From Ostrinia nubilalis (Eukaryota; Arthropoda; Insecta; Lepidoptera; Crambidae): DNA of 64,000 nt. The notes beneath the pieces were generated by a model. The model saw only the letters and a program-made list of their open reading frames with translations, made no database searches and was not told where the DNA came from. Every line of letters starts with the position of its first letter. The first letter of the stretch is position 1. Both the position numbers and the translations under genes were made by a program. The stretch covers positions 11,966,001 to 12,030,000 of the forward strand of contig NC_087104.1 of NCBI RefSeq assembly GCF_963855985.1, written 5' to 3'. Below are positions 32,782 to 43,665 of this stretch, piece by piece.

Positions 32782-33106
32782 GTTGCAAAATAGCATCTAA
32801 GAAACTACACAGTGTTTATCACACGGCGTCGGTCCCTACGTTATAATATTTTTTCTATGTGTGCAAACAAGTAGCAGAAGTTTATTAAAAACAAGCGCTC
32901 TACTCCACCCAAAATGCTGCTACAATTATTCTTATTATTCACAGTTGCAAAATAGCAACTAATAAGCTAGACAGTGCTTATCACACGGCGTCGATCCGTA
33001 CGTTATAATATTTATTCTATGCTTGCAAACAAGTAGCAGAAGTTTATTAAAAACAAGCTACTCTACCTCACCCAAAATGCTCGTAGAATTATTCTTATTA
33101 TTCACA
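32782..33106. repeat. tandem duplication, 162-bp unit
   Basis: GTTGCAAAATAGCATCTAAG (32782) and GTTGCAAAATAGCAACTAAT (32944) start two adjacent units. Both contain TATCACACGGCGTCG and GCAAACAAGTAGCAGAAGTT. Differences are scattered, so the duplication is not recent. Confidence 0.9.
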
Positions 33107-33581
33107 CTGGGTATCATGAAAAAATCAGGTCTCAGGAGCCCTATCGGTATTGCTAAACGATCACCGCCGACCGAGTGGCCCCGTGTGGATTAAACGCCAT
33201 CGTCAGCTCGTTCTGCGAATTCGTTATTGTTTCTTTTTTCTCACTAATCCCGTAGGTAGCAAGCTCCTTAGTGACGTGCTGAATTACGGGATCGGGGAGA
33301 TTGTTATTTTGTAGAAAATAGTAATAAAGACTAACAAGTTAAGACGGAATGGAAGGAGTATTTTTTCTTGGTGGTCTAAGCTGATACGAGTAAGTGTTCG
33401 CATACCAAACTACGAGAAGAATCGAGGGTTTGAATCCTGCGGAATATTCTTTAAATTGATTTAATTAGGTACATAAGGCGCTTTCAAATTAGATGTTTTA
33501 TTTAAGCAAGTTTTCGTTTATTTATTACTTAAAGCTCTTTCAGGATTGAGCAGGATGTCAGTCGTGCGTTTGTAAGACCCT
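33107..33581. other. intergenic, nothing recognised
   Basis: Bases 33160-33290 are CpG-richer (ACCGCCGACCGAGTGGCCCC). No family is recognised. Confidence 0.45.
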
Positions 33582-33595
33582 ATATTACTAATGGT

Positions 33596-33737
33596 AAAGG
33601 TCGCGTTACTATTACTGGTAAAGGTCGCGGGAAGAGCCTGGATGCGGGCAGCGCAGGACCGTTCATTGTGGAAAACCTTGGGGGAGGCCTTTGTCCAGCA
33701 GTGGACGTCATTTGGCTGAAACGAAACGAAACGAACG
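33596..33737 (+). mobile_element. RTE LINE 3' end with 14-bp target duplication
   Basis: ATATTACTAATGGT flanks it (33582-33595 and 33738-33751). The 5' edge holds a short local duplication (GGTAAAGGTCGCG twice), typical of untidy LINE 5' joining. It ends GGCTGAAACGAAACGAAACG. Confidence 0.93.
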
Positions 33738-33751
33738 ATATTACTAATGGT

Positions 33752-34179
33752 TAATGTAATTTTTATTAAGCAGTTCTCATAAAACTTTGAGCCTTATTCA
33801 TGGAAGAAAGAACCTCGGCAGGTTAGGGTAGGGTAATCGTAGTACCTACCTTAAATGATAATAAGTCAAATTTCCTTGGTGACTGTGTAGGACTAAGATA
33901 ATTATCTTCCTCAGTCTCCATTCAGGTTTTTAACTTACAAAGTCTGTTGTGTTCAAAATATTTATTTCGGCCGAACAGCATAGAATGTTAAATCTTGTCC
34001 CATCTCTACTCTTTGTTGCTATATAATAATCCCGTTCCGTTAACGTTACGTTGCTTGAGCCGAAAATTAATGTTAATGAGCCGAAACTCATGTAGCCCCA
34101 TCACAAATGCTAAATAGGCCGGGACAGCGCCAAGATGAGTTTGGTACGGTAGGCTTAGTTCTAATGGCATGAATGAGCT
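33752..34179. other. unassigned sequence
   Basis: No gene or repeat is supported. Confidence 0.5.
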
Positions 34180-34182
34180 TAA

Positions 34183-34623
34183 GGCCTCAGCCTCGAGTTT
34201 AGCGGGCAGCGGGGCGGGAGCGGCGGCGGCGCGGGAGCGGGGCGGGCAACGCAGACCCGTTCTCAAAACAAGCGGGCAGCTCGCGCGCCGCGGCGCTTTA
34301 GCGGCGAAGTGTTGTGTTCGGGGTTGTGTTGTCGAGATATTTGTTATTATTCGCAAACGAAATGTGAAATGTCTGAACAACGGCGACAATTTTATTTCGA
34401 TTCAAATTTATTCCTAACGCTCGATTTACTGTGGGCAAAAGAAGGAGTGCGCTGCCCGCTCGTTGCCCGCTCCCTCGCCGCTGCCCGCTCGTTGCCCGCT
34501 CCGGCGCCGCTGCCGCGCCGCTGTTTTCGAGAACCGGTCTATTTGATTTTACGCATAAGATCCTGCCGCTCCCGCGCCGCCGCCGCTCCCGCCCCGCTGC
34601 CCGCTAAACTCGAGGCTGAGGCC
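34183..34623. mobile_element. very GC-rich inverted-repeat element, TAA duplication
   Basis: The inverted ends are about 58 bp long and almost perfect. They start GGCCTCAGCCTCGAGTTTAG and run through GCGGGCAGCGGGGCGGGAGC. TAA lies on both sides (34180-34182 and 34624-34626). The arms are extremely GC-rich, whereas the centre is AT-rich and includes an ATG with a 26-codon stretch (MSEQRRQFYFDSNLF...). The right TAA is also the start of another MITE's end. Confidence 0.85.
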
Positions 34624-34626
34624 TAA

Positions 34627-34745
34627 AGCCCGTTTCCACCGAGGCGGAGCCGTGCGGAGACGAGAGATGTGTGAGCTGTACGAAGCTGTCAGCTGTCAGT
34701 ATATTTCCCTTTTCAGATCTGAGGTCTATTGCTATCTATCGTCCA
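34627..34745. mobile_element. MITE end, AGCCCGTTTCCACC family
   Basis: AGCCCGTTTCCACCGAGGCG then GGAGACGAGAGATGTG matches the left end of 19554-19997. The right end is not found. Confidence 0.65.
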
Positions 34746-34900
34746 TATTCTAAGTAAGTGCTCGGTTAGCGAAAGTACCCGGAAAGCTGCAGTCCGCGAG
34801 GAATGGCGCCGTATTACGAGGAACATCACTCTGAATCGTGATTCAAAATGATGACCACGACCACTCTGACAAGAGTGTACCGACTGAGAAGAAGAAGAAT

Positions 34901-35042
34901 CGTCCGTATTCACAAACATTACTATGAGATCTCATAGTGCGCGTGGACGTACAGGGTGACATATGAACCAAAAAGAGCTCTATTCAACGCTGTGCGTTCC
35001 ATTTGCTGCTACACTTAAGCAAGCATCGTTTGTGAATACGGG
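34901..35042 (-). mobile_element. MITE, CCCGTATTCACAAACG family
   Basis: CGTCCGTATTCACAAACATT at the left faces GTTTGTGAATACGGG at the right, with the shared core in reverse. Confidence 0.87.
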
Positions 35043-35360
35043 TGTCTATAGAAATATTACATGATGCTGCCCTGGAGAGCAAAAATCGTTGTGACCCCAG
35101 CCTATAAACATTATAAACATAAACACCTCAACCGAAGCCCTAATACAAACAATTTAATTGCCTCCAATAAAAAAACATAAAACGTCCCTTTTTACTACCG
35201 AAAAAAAGTTTTACTGCCTTTGTGTTATGATAAAAGCCGTTTCCTATGGCAAACGATAATTCAAAATGGTTGGAAAATTTGCCGACTCCCTTTGAATTTG
35301 GGCTTTGTTCTTACATTTTGTAGAATCGCAGTCAAGCGCGAGTAGCTTGCGAGATATTAA

Positions 35361-35445
35361 GCCTGAGTTGCATCACCTTAACTTTAACCGTAACTATAAC
35401 CATAACCGGTGTTTTTGTTTGTATTTTGACAGACTTATGCCCGTT
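35361..35445. mobile_element. PIF/Harbinger-type MITE (GGCTGAG family), right end lost
   Basis: GCCTGAGTTGCATCACCTTA leads into ATAACCGGTGTTTTTG and TTTTGACAGACTT. The copy then breaks where the next MITE begins. Confidence 0.75.
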
Positions 35446-35446
35446 T

Positions 35447-35520
35447 TCACCATCAATCCCTAATTTTTAAGTAACCCCTATGGTAACACAACAGGATTTT
35501 TGTTTTCATGATCAGAAATA
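35447..35520. mobile_element. MITE, GCCCGTTTTCACCATC family, half copy
   Basis: GCCCGTTTTCACCATCAATC then TAATTTTTAAGTAACCCCTA is the left arm only. It joins the truncated MITE before it, which suggests insertion followed by a deletion. Confidence 0.75.
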
Positions 35521-35779
35521 TTGTTATTAATGAAATGAATTAATATTCCGAACCCTTACTCCATAAGGAATGGATTAGAATTTTCATACCCCTAACTTGA
35601 AAAATGGTTTTCTCTACAAACTCATCCCTTATTCTATTTTGCGATAAAATGTAGCCTATTTCCCTTTTCTATGTCCTATCTATACGTCACTGTAATGGTT
35701 CTAGTGGTAAAGCGGTGAAATAAACTATAATAGATTATAGAAACCAACAGCGATACATTGAAAATGGTTCTATATTGGC

Positions 35780-36890
35780 TCACATAAAATTCTAAATCCT
35801 ATTCTTTGTCTTACTACCGATTTGTGTTCATAATAATCTCTCTTCATAATTTTATTTTTCATACTTTTTTTATTCATACATTTTTATTACTACCATCGGA
35901 GCTCATAACAGTTAGTAATCATATTTTTTTTATCAATACTGTTACTACCAAGAACCATTTAAAATACATAATTTTTATTTTCAGATCTTTTTTCTTCATA
36001 ACATTCATTGATCATATTGTTTTAATTAATAATGTTGTTACTAAGAACATACTTCAACTCATAATGTTGTTGTTCAAAATAATTTACTTTATAACAGACA
36101 TACTCGTATCTTTAAAAAAATCATATATAATTTAAAAGAGTAGATAAGCATGCAGAGCATGCAGCATGAAAGCAAGCATGCAGCATGCATTGGTATCTCC
36201 TCGTCTCCGGCGCTGCGGGATGTGCAGCCCTTCCGCCCTTGCGTAACGAGGCTCAGGCACCCACGCTTGCTTCCGCAGCTTCGGCTTTTTGGATCGCCAT
36301 CGGCGCCTTCGGCGCCTCGGCGACCAGCCTCAGCCGCTCCAGCTCACCCGGGCGCCTGAGCCTCGTTACAGCGGGCGAGGGCTGCCCTCCCTCCGCGCCT
36401 CCGGCTTTTAAATTACACTCTAGGGGTAGGGCAGACAAGACTACGTGGATTCGGTTTTGCAGCGATTCGTTTCTGTCACGTTAGTTTTGTGGCACAAAAT
36501 ATTGTCTGTTTTGGACCATTTCAAATTAATTTAATGTTAAAATACGATTTAATACGAATATAGACATCATGATTTTCAATAATATGGATAAATACACTTA
36601 TGAGTAATAAATTTATGAAAACAAATATTAGGATACATCACATTTATGAATATTATAGTTATTTATTCGAATGATTATGAGTTTCGATCATTAGTATAGA
36701 AAAATATATGAAAAAAAATATTAGTAAAAACTAAGTGTATGATTAGTGATATTATGAATATCAATGATTATGTTTTTAAATATGTAGGTTTTAAATGTTT
36801 TATGAAGAATGATCATTATGGTATCAAATTGTATGAGAAATATTTTCGGACCTCCAATGATAGGAATTAAAAAGTTATGTAAGAAAATGC
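35780..36890. repeat. large degenerate fold-back structure with a GC-rich core
   Basis: Left of the centre the sequence is dense in CATAA and TTCATA words (35829-36070). Right of it the same words occur reversed, as TTATGA and TTATGAA (36590-36830). The arms are thus loosely complementary. The centre (36150-36420) is GC-rich and carries a perfect 16-bp inverted repeat, GTAACGAGGCTCAGGC (36243-36258) facing GCCTGAGCCTCGTTAC (36354-36369). CATTGAAAAT occurs just outside both arms (about 35757 and 36897). Confidence 0.55.
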
Positions 36891-36927
36891 GCTACCATTG
36901 AAAATATTAGTTACAAGATTTAAACTG

Positions 36928-37075
36928 ACGCTCGTATTCATAAATATTACTATGAGGTCTCACAGTGCGCGTGGACGATCAGGGTGACACGCGAACCAAT
37001 CACAGAGCTCTATTCAACGCTCTGCGTTAGATTTGCTGCTTCACTTAAGCAAGCATCGTTTGTGAATACGGGCGT
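36928..37075 (-). mobile_element. MITE, CCCGTATTCACAAACG family
   Basis: It begins ACGCTCGTATTCATAAATAT and ends GTTTGTGAATACGGGCGT. The core is close to that at 34901. Confidence 0.87.
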
Positions 37076-37427
37076 GATAGTATAGCTAATGACAGGTTTC
37101 TTATATATCATCTTTTTCTTCTGCCTCGCCTTATCTCATTACGCGGAAGAGTTATATTATGTATACTTAATATTAAAAACATACAAAGGAACTCCTCTTT
37201 GCGATTAATCGATTAATCGATAATTCGATTTTAGAGGTTATTGTTGTTTCTTGTATTTTTTTTCCTTCTTCTCTTCTGTTGTTTTGTTTAGTTAATTATT
37301 TGTAATATGTAATTAAATAATTATTGATGCGTACTGTAATTGTAATCCACACAACCCTGCGTTGCGCGCCCCTTGGAGAGACATCGAACTTTATAATAAA
37401 ATTACGGTTGCATTATTATTATTTTTA

Positions 37428-37666
37428 GTCGGTGTCTTCTCTAAGGGATGCGCAATAAGCAAGGGCGTCCGCGGAAGACCAGCTTCGTGACTTGCCCTTT
37501 TGAGCAGGTCACGATAAATGCTGAGCGGGTGCCTATTGGCACAGTTTTTTTTTTCTCTTACCCTTAACTCTTTGTTTAATAGCTTATGTACTTATTATTT
37601 TGTGTATTTTTTTCTGTATTGTGTCTTTTAATGTGTCAATAAACCTATTCTATTCTATTCTATTCT
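37428..37666 (+). mobile_element. non-LTR retroposon 3' end with ATTCT tail
   Basis: It contains GCGTCCGCGGAAGACCAGCT, GAGCGGGTGCCTATTGGCAC and AATAAACCTATTCTATTCTA. The pentanucleotide tail at 37645-37666 marks the 3' terminus of a LINE or its SINE partner. The 5' limit is uncertain. Confidence 0.65.
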
Positions 37667-37994
37667 TAACTCAGTCAGTTTAAAATGAGTTAAATATCAA
37701 CAAAATCGGTTCAATTAGTCAGTATAGGCGTAAAATGTGATAAATCAATTTATAACATAGTTTAATTGTATCATTGTTGGCAAAGCCTTAATTCCGTTTG
37801 TATCATAGTTTTTGCCATTTCAATCTACGAACATCGCAAAACGAGAACGCGCTCATTTGCAACAAAAGTGAATAGGCCGATAGCGCGTTAGGGCCTTTAC
37901 ACTTTGCGACATTTTGCAGTGATACAAATGCATTTCTCGATGCAGCATCGATACAATCGTGATGTCGTCGCGATACACAACAGCTGGTCGCGTT

Positions 37995-38275
37995 CGTTCG
38001 TTTCAGCCAATTACGCCCACTGCTGGAAAAAGGCCTCCCCCAAGGCGATCATCACCAGATCGTCGGTCCACCTAATGGGGGGCCTGCCAACAATACGTCT
38101 TCAGGCCCGTGGTCGTCACTCGAAATCTTTTCTCTCTGCTCTCTATGCTCAATCATCAGCTCTGCAAGCTATGTGCCCCGCCCACTGCCACATGATTTAG
38201 CGATTCTGCGAGCTATGTCGGTCACTTTGATTCTCCTGTGGATCTCCTCATTTTTGATTCGATCACGCAGCTGCT
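37995..38275 (-). mobile_element. RTE LINE 3' end with internal deletion
   Basis: CGTTCGTTCGTTTCAGCCAA starts it on the plus strand. About 50 bases are missing after CCCCCAAGG. It reaches further 5' than most (to the GATTCGATCACGCAG codons). It lies inside a sequence with repeated GCGATACA/GCATCG words that continues on both sides, and CAGCTG occurs at both edges. Confidence 0.85.
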
Positions 38276-38694
38276 GTGATACGGTTGCGATTCAAACGCG
38301 ATACAGCATCGCAAACGCAACGACACAAACTTACTTTTCCCTCTACCGTGTGCACACGTGCGGCTGCTTCAATGCAAATGCGATGCAGCAATCGCTACAA
38401 GTAGACGCAGATTTGCGATACAGTCGCACGACTGTCCAACCGCCCGTTTATATCGTTGCAAAAGTCGCGCTGTGTAAGCTCCCTTATGTAACAAGACAAA
38501 GGCTTTAATAGAGCTTTTGTCTGTTTGGTGCCCCGCTTAACTTTAGAACGAATTGAAAATACGTTCACTGATACAAGTCTCTTGTGTACCAGTTTTACAC
38601 AGAAAACGTTATTTTAGAGCAAGTGAATCAAATAAGATTTAGAATAATTTAGATTCAACGTTTTAAGGACTAGAAGAAGTAGTGGAATTATTAT

Positions 38695-38724
38695 ATTTCT
38701 CTAAATGACTTCATTTAGAGAAAT
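38695..38724. repeat. 14-bp perfect hairpin
   Basis: ATTTCTCTAAATGA and TCATTTAGAGAAAT are separated by CT, 20 bases before a MITE. Confidence 0.85.
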
Positions 38725-38744
38725 ACAATAATTAGGCTGAGTTG

Positions 38745-38824
38745 CACCAGCCAACATTAACAGTAACTATAAAGATAACCGGTGTTTTTTGTATGGAGTA
38801 AAAGTAAGATGATGCAATCCATCC
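38745..38824. mobile_element. PIF/Harbinger-type MITE (GGCTGAG family), short
   Basis: It is 80 bp with TTA on both sides (38742-38744 and 38825-38827). It lacks the inner TTTGACAGATTTTTGAC segment of its relatives. Confidence 0.85.
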
Positions 38825-39335
38825 TTAGGACTTTGTAGTATTATTTACGAAATCAATGAAAACTTAAACTAATCTAAAATACTTAGCACTTTTCTATTTC
38901 TTTCAAATTAATAAACTTCAATCCACTTCACTGAAAATTGTAAGTGTAGTTCTTCCCCCTATAAAGTTTAACTAAAAGTAATTAAAGTGAAATTCTATTC
39001 TGTTATTGAGAAACTTTCCTAATCACATTTTTCCATCGAAGGCGTGTAAGTTGAGAATGAAATATTTTTAACGCATTCATTTTACGCGAGCTCCTTTTAT
39101 CCTGTCCTTTTGAAAGCTTGCCCCTCTGACCTACTCAGCGAGGTGAAAACTCCGAGCGTCTTCTGAATTCCTGGTACATTTTTTGTGTAGAAGAAGGCTG
39201 TATTTCGAAAAATTTCGCGTCTTGCTTTTCTTTTTTATAGTTTTTGTCTTTTACTTTTTGTAGTCCATTGATTATATGAATAGTAAGACTCGTTGATGAA
39301 TCGATGAAATAATATCGATTTATATGTATAAAAAA
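38825..39335. other. unassigned sequence
   Basis: AT-rich. No repeat or gene is recognised. Confidence 0.5.
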
Positions 39336-39513
39336 TACGGGAAACGCAGCGTGGTACGTCTACCCACAAGGTGGACTGATGAGCTCATAAAAGTAGCTGT
39401 AAGTAGTATCCAGCAGCAAGGCGCTGGATGCAGGCCGCTACCAACCACGCGATATGAAAATCATTGCGGGACGACTCTGCTCAGCAGTGGACGTCCTGTG
39501 GTTGAAATGATGA
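39336..39513 (+). mobile_element. RTE LINE 3' end, ATG-tailed
   Basis: The frame includes KRSVVRLPTRWTDELIKVA. A short insertion (GTAAGTAGTATCCAGCAGC) interrupts the following codons, and the end is GGTTGAAATGATGATG. Confidence 0.87.
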
Positions 39514-40040
39514 TGTTTATAGAATCTTATCCAGAAGCAAACAAACAACAAACAGAAACGACTTAATTGAAAATAAAACTTTTTTGATACATTACACGAG
39601 CAAAACAAAGAAACTTGGGCCTCATAAAATTTCATTTCAAGTACGTGATAATTAATTTGCTCTACATCGCGTCAAAACGCCAATCTTTTGTGAAATTGAA
39701 AAGTTTCAAAAGAGATCTCCAAGTCGAATGGAAATTTGTATATAAATTATCTAAATTAAATACGCCTTTTGTAACTCCACGCTGAGAGATTATGTGGGCA
39801 TTTAATGGTTTGGGTTCTGAAAGTTTTGGGAGCTAAATATAAAACGATTGAAGTTTATTAAAAGCCGGAGTGTCTAAATTAACACATTCGTTATTACAAA
39901 TGAGTAATATTAAATTAAAAACAATAAATTAAAGGCAACGTAGAAAAGTTAGCTGGCTGATAAAGACAAAGGCACTTTTATGAAATCAAATATAGCAAAT
40001 AGGTCAGCTTATCGTATGCTTTTAAAATATTTGTTTTTAT
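39514..40040. other. unassigned sequence
   Basis: No feature is supported. Confidence 0.5.
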
Positions 40041-40145
40041 CATCATAATTTCAGCCTTAGAACGTCCACTGCTGAAATTTCCATATTGACTGATTGGTAG
40101 CGGCCTGCAACCAGCGCTTTCCTGATACTTTTAATATTATGATGG
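40041..40145 (-). mobile_element. RTE LINE 3' end, ATG-tailed, decayed
   Basis: ATCATCATAATTTCAGCCTT begins it. The CCTCCCCCAATG block is missing. Confidence 0.75.
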
Positions 40146-40294
40146 TGGACGACCCACTCTCCTTTGTTTTTGTTAGTCATTAATTAATAAGTCAAACACC
40201 TACTTATTCACAAAACTTTCCTTGACCTGTGCCTCCTACTCTATTAATTCTATGATATAAAATAACAATAAACAAACAGAGTGACTTAACATTT

Positions 40295-40567
40295 ATGTTA
40301 CTTGTATATAAAGACCACATGCGCTCATTCCGATGGGAAATTTCCAAGGCTCATATACGGAAGCTTCAGCACAGTAAACAAAAGCGTACTTACAATAACA
40401 AGCAAACCAACCGTAGCATAAAGGCCGCTGGAGTGATAAATAAACATTATTACACTATACCAGGGATTCCCAAAGTGAGGGTAGAATATCCCCGAGGTAC
40501 GCCAGTTATTGTGCGCAAATGCCTTTCTTGCAAATAAAAAGTGTTCTATTTTATTCTATTCTATTCA
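40295..40567 (+). mobile_element. retroposon 3' end with ATTCT tail, short unknown frame
   Basis: An 80-codon frame ends at 40537, and an ATTCTATTCTATTC tail follows within 30 bases. CAGGGATTCCCAAAGTG at 40462 resembles a hAT terminus, so the stretch may be composite. I do not recognise the frame. Confidence 0.45.
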
Positions 40568-40745
40568 AAGCTTCGAATGAGTCAAGATTTCAAGAGATCA
40601 CGGCACGATCAAGGCGCAATCTAAGGCCAATGACAGGTCGCGTGAACTGTCATAGGTCGCGCAACCTGTCAATAGCTTTTGATCGCGCCGGCGATGGCGA
40701 TCTGCACGCGTTGGTGTGGTTGAAGCTTCATTTGTAAGCTTTTAA
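40568..40745. mobile_element. inverted-repeat element with GCGATGGCGATC
   Basis: AAAGCTTCGAATGAGTCAAG and GTGGTTGAAGCTTCATTTGT are loosely inverted. TGCACGCGTTGGTGTGGTTG relates it to the MITE at 8124. Confidence 0.45.
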
Positions 40746-40837
40746 AATGCATTTTTAAACGTCCCAGTATCAATCCTACCACTGCTTCAGGACAATATAT
40801 TTTTAGTAATTGTAAAATTGTGTGTGCCAATGATGGT

Positions 40838-41238
40838 ATACGAATCTGAGGCGTGGTCGCTTACTATGTTTGTGCTATGGGCCTCTTAAGAAGAGGTTAC
40901 CCAAAGGACGATGGACTATACTCGTTTCCCTGCGTGATCGAATCAGAAATGAGGAGATCCTCAGGAGAACCAAAGTGACCGACATAGCCCGCTTAAATCA
41001 AGTGGCAGTGGCGGGGCACATAGATCGCAAGAGCTGATGGTCGCTGGGACAGAAAAGTTCGCGAGTGGCGACCACGGGCAGGAAGACTTAGTGTGGGCAG
41101 GTGGCTACTAAGTGGATCTGAGGTGCCTAGATGCGGGCGGTGCAGGACCGGTCGTTGTGGATATCCTTGGGGGAGGCCTTTATCCAGCAGTGGACGTCAT
41201 TTGGCTGAGAGGATTTCATTTGAAACGAAACGCAAGAT
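40838..41238 (+). mobile_element. RTE LINE 3' end, 400 bp
   Basis: It reaches 5' to the ESEAWSL codons (GAATCTGAGGCGTGGTCGCT) and has several frame breaks. The 3' end is unusual: GGCTGAGAGGATTTCATTTG comes before the GAAACGAAACGC tail, so a short sequence has been gained between them. Confidence 0.88.
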
Positions 41239-42487
41239 GTAGTGACTTGGACCGTGGGCCAAGTTAGTAGGCCAAGTCGATGGAAGTATATCAAAAAGTT
41301 TGAGAAGACCTGCACCAGCTAGGTCCCGAATTTTGCATCTCGTTTTATAGGTCATACTTAAATTATTATTGTGGCAATGAATAGTTTATTCAGCTTTCGC
41401 TATAGCGATAAAGCACTCAAGCTTGCCTGTTTATGTAGTTTACTTATGTTACAGCTTCTCTTTTGAAGCTTTTGTATTATCAATTTCAGTTAATTGAAAT
41501 AACTGTTTTAAAGTTCTTTATGAGTTTTATTCACGTTCGAAACTAAAAAGATAACACAAAACAAATGAAAATCAGATTGATTCAAAGATAATGCTATTCA
41601 CAGAATGACTAAAGCTATAACGAATGTAGGTAGAATATTCGTAGAAGGACCAGAACAATATCCGAGCGAACGTACCTAAACCTCGATCAATGGCTGACCA
41701 CAGCCGATGGGCAGACAATATTGTGGTGGGAACGGGGAATCAATCAGTACCATCTCATAGAAAAAAAGGGTCATCTGTAGTGGGATGGAGTAGAAAAGCA
41801 ATCGCTCGTTGGAATAAATATATTTGAAACTTGAGACTTTGTGTTATTGTGAAAAGTTCTTACCCATTACTGAGGTACAATTGTGTAAAGTAATTGTATT
41901 CATTTGACAGTTTAAAACATACGCTATATTCTGTCAAACGCCTTGTTAACAAGATTTTATAGTACGTTTTGAACTGTCAAATTAATACGATTGCTTTACA
42001 CAATTACACTTCTGAGTTACGATTTTTAAATAATATGATGTTCACGTTGACATTTTTAGCTTGATCATGCTCATTTTCTACTGAACAATAAACCTAAGCC
42101 TATTTACGTTTCAGAATTGAAAGTAAATCAACTTTGAATAGGGCTTGAGAAATATCAAATCAATTCAGGACGAATCAGAAACAAAATTTATTTCACTCTT
42201 GTAGAAAATGAGCCTTTTCAAGCTTATAATCAAAATTCAGAAATCGGCTGTCAGTATATTTATTTCACCGCAATATTCTTTAATTACATACACTTAAAGT
42301 ATCTTGTTCAGTATAAATAAAGCGTACCAGAAAATACAATTTAATATTACATTTATAGACAAGTAATTGATATTATTTTCTTTGTTCAATTACGAAGTCT
42401 CGTATTACGAATTGTATTTATCATTAGGCAAAACATATTAACATAGCTGTAATTCTTTTTTGATAGAGTGGATTGTAATTTCACTTA
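41239..42487. other. intergenic, nothing recognised
   Basis: This is AT-rich unassigned sequence. AATTGTGTAAAGTAATTGTA at 41879 and TTACACAATT near 41996 are inverted and may bound a small element of about 125 bp. Confidence 0.45.
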
Positions 42488-42605
42488 GGCTGGGTTGCAC
42501 CATCTTTCTTTGACTTTAACAAACGTCAAAAATCTGTCAAACTCCATACAAAAAGCACCGGTTATTGTTATAGTTACGGTTAAAGTAAGTTGGTGCAACT
42601 TAGCC
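42488..42605. mobile_element. PIF/Harbinger-type MITE (GGCTGAG family)
   Basis: GGCTGGGTTGCACCATCTTT faces AAGTTGGTGCAACTTAGCC. TTA lies on the left and TCA on the right. Confidence 0.85.
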
Positions 42606-42649
42606 TCAGGTTAGATTAGTCTTATGCGTCTACTTTACAAAAAAAAATA

Positions 42650-43050
42650 CTAACTTTAGCTCGCGGATTTATCTGTATAAATTTTGGTCTGTCAGAAAAA
42701 ACTAAATCACGTGCGTGTTCCCTTAAAAAACGAGATAAGAATAAGAATAACTTTATTAATACACATAATAACAAGACAATACAAAGGTTACATTTAAAAG
42801 AAAGAAAGAAGTGTATGTTAACGGCGCCTGCTCAGTTTTAGTTGGGACACCTTGTAGGATGTCCCGACACTGGTTTTCAGCAGGAAGTCCTACAGCTATT
42901 GCGCATTGGATAAACAATAACAATGTTTTTACTTGTTTATCTTACTATCTCTATAACAGATTTAATCTAATACCACTTCGATGGTTCAAGCGATAAAGAG
43001 TAACAAACATCCATCCATTCACTTTCACATTTATTAAAATTATACGAGCA
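42650..43050 (-). mobile_element. Helitron copy split by a retroposon
   Basis: ACTAACTTTAGCTCGCGG at the left and AAAGAGTAACAAACATCCAT with ATTTATTAAAATTATACGAG at the right are the two ends of the Helitron seen at 5937. The middle is replaced by foreign sequence. Confidence 0.7.
42731..42920 (-). mobile_element. retroposon 3' end inside the Helitron
   Basis: GATAAGAATAAGAATAACTT is a reversed TTATTC tail. The body has GGGACACCTTGTAGGATGTC and GGAAGTCCTACAGCTATTGC. The right limit is approximate. Confidence 0.6.
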
Positions 43051-43495
43051 AGTTATTATAGGATTGAGATTCATTTAATTTCTGCTACATTAATAAGTAA
43101 AAGCATTTCATAAATCGCTTTGTTGTGAAAAGGGAAGACGTGAAATAATTCACGGGTAAATAAACCAGCTCATTATACATTAATTTATTCCATCCGCAAT
43201 TTGGTGGCTTGTAATTCCTTTATACGGCCCTATTTACAAGTTTACCTTTAATGATTTATTTCACAGCAAAATCGATAAATAAACATAGGCAGTTTATCTT
43301 GGGTACAACGATCAAATTATGTAAATAGAGCTTTGTGAAGCTCGCGAGCTTTTGTAAAGGTGGCAATAATAAACTTAAGAACCGTGATTTTTGGTAATTT
43401 GACAATGAATTTTTTGAGTCATTTATGTTGTAAAATGGGAGAAATATGAAGAATTTGCTTATAAATATAGAATAGCATTTAATATTCATAATGCT

Positions 43496-43665
43496 TTGGA
43501 CAAGTTAAAAAGTAGAATAGCGGCGAACGTATGGCGGATTGCGGCGAACGTACGGCGGATTGCGGCAAAGAGAGTGGCGAGTGGGTTCACCACAATAATC
43601 CAGCATCGACGTGATCGAACCAGCGTCTCGAGTCAGCAAGACACCGACATCATTGAGCTATGTCA
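43496..43665 (-). mobile_element. tRNA-like SINE piece next to a 21-bp tandem repeat
   Basis: GCGGCGAACGTATGGCGGAT and GCGGCGAACGTACGGCGGAT are a 21-bp unit repeated about 2.3 times (43519-43568). On the minus strand, TAGCTCAATGATGTCGGTGT and TGGTTCGATCACG resemble A and B boxes, and TTATTGTGGTGAACCCAC resembles the SINE at 55893. The 99-codon plus frame here follows the 21-bp repeat and is probably accidental. Confidence 0.5.

Noticed and set aside
34006..34626. Ala/Arg/Pro-rich frames on both strands
   Set aside because: They arise from the GC-rich inverted arms of the 34183 element, which are open on both strands for lack of stop codons.
35806..36135. 109-codon hydrophobic plus-strand frame
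   Set aside because: It is a by-product of the T-rich CATAA word field of the fold-back structure and has no protein-like features.
36150..36484. Ser/Ala/Pro-rich frames on both strands
   Set aside because: Same cause as above: a GC-rich core with few stops. They do not look like proteins.
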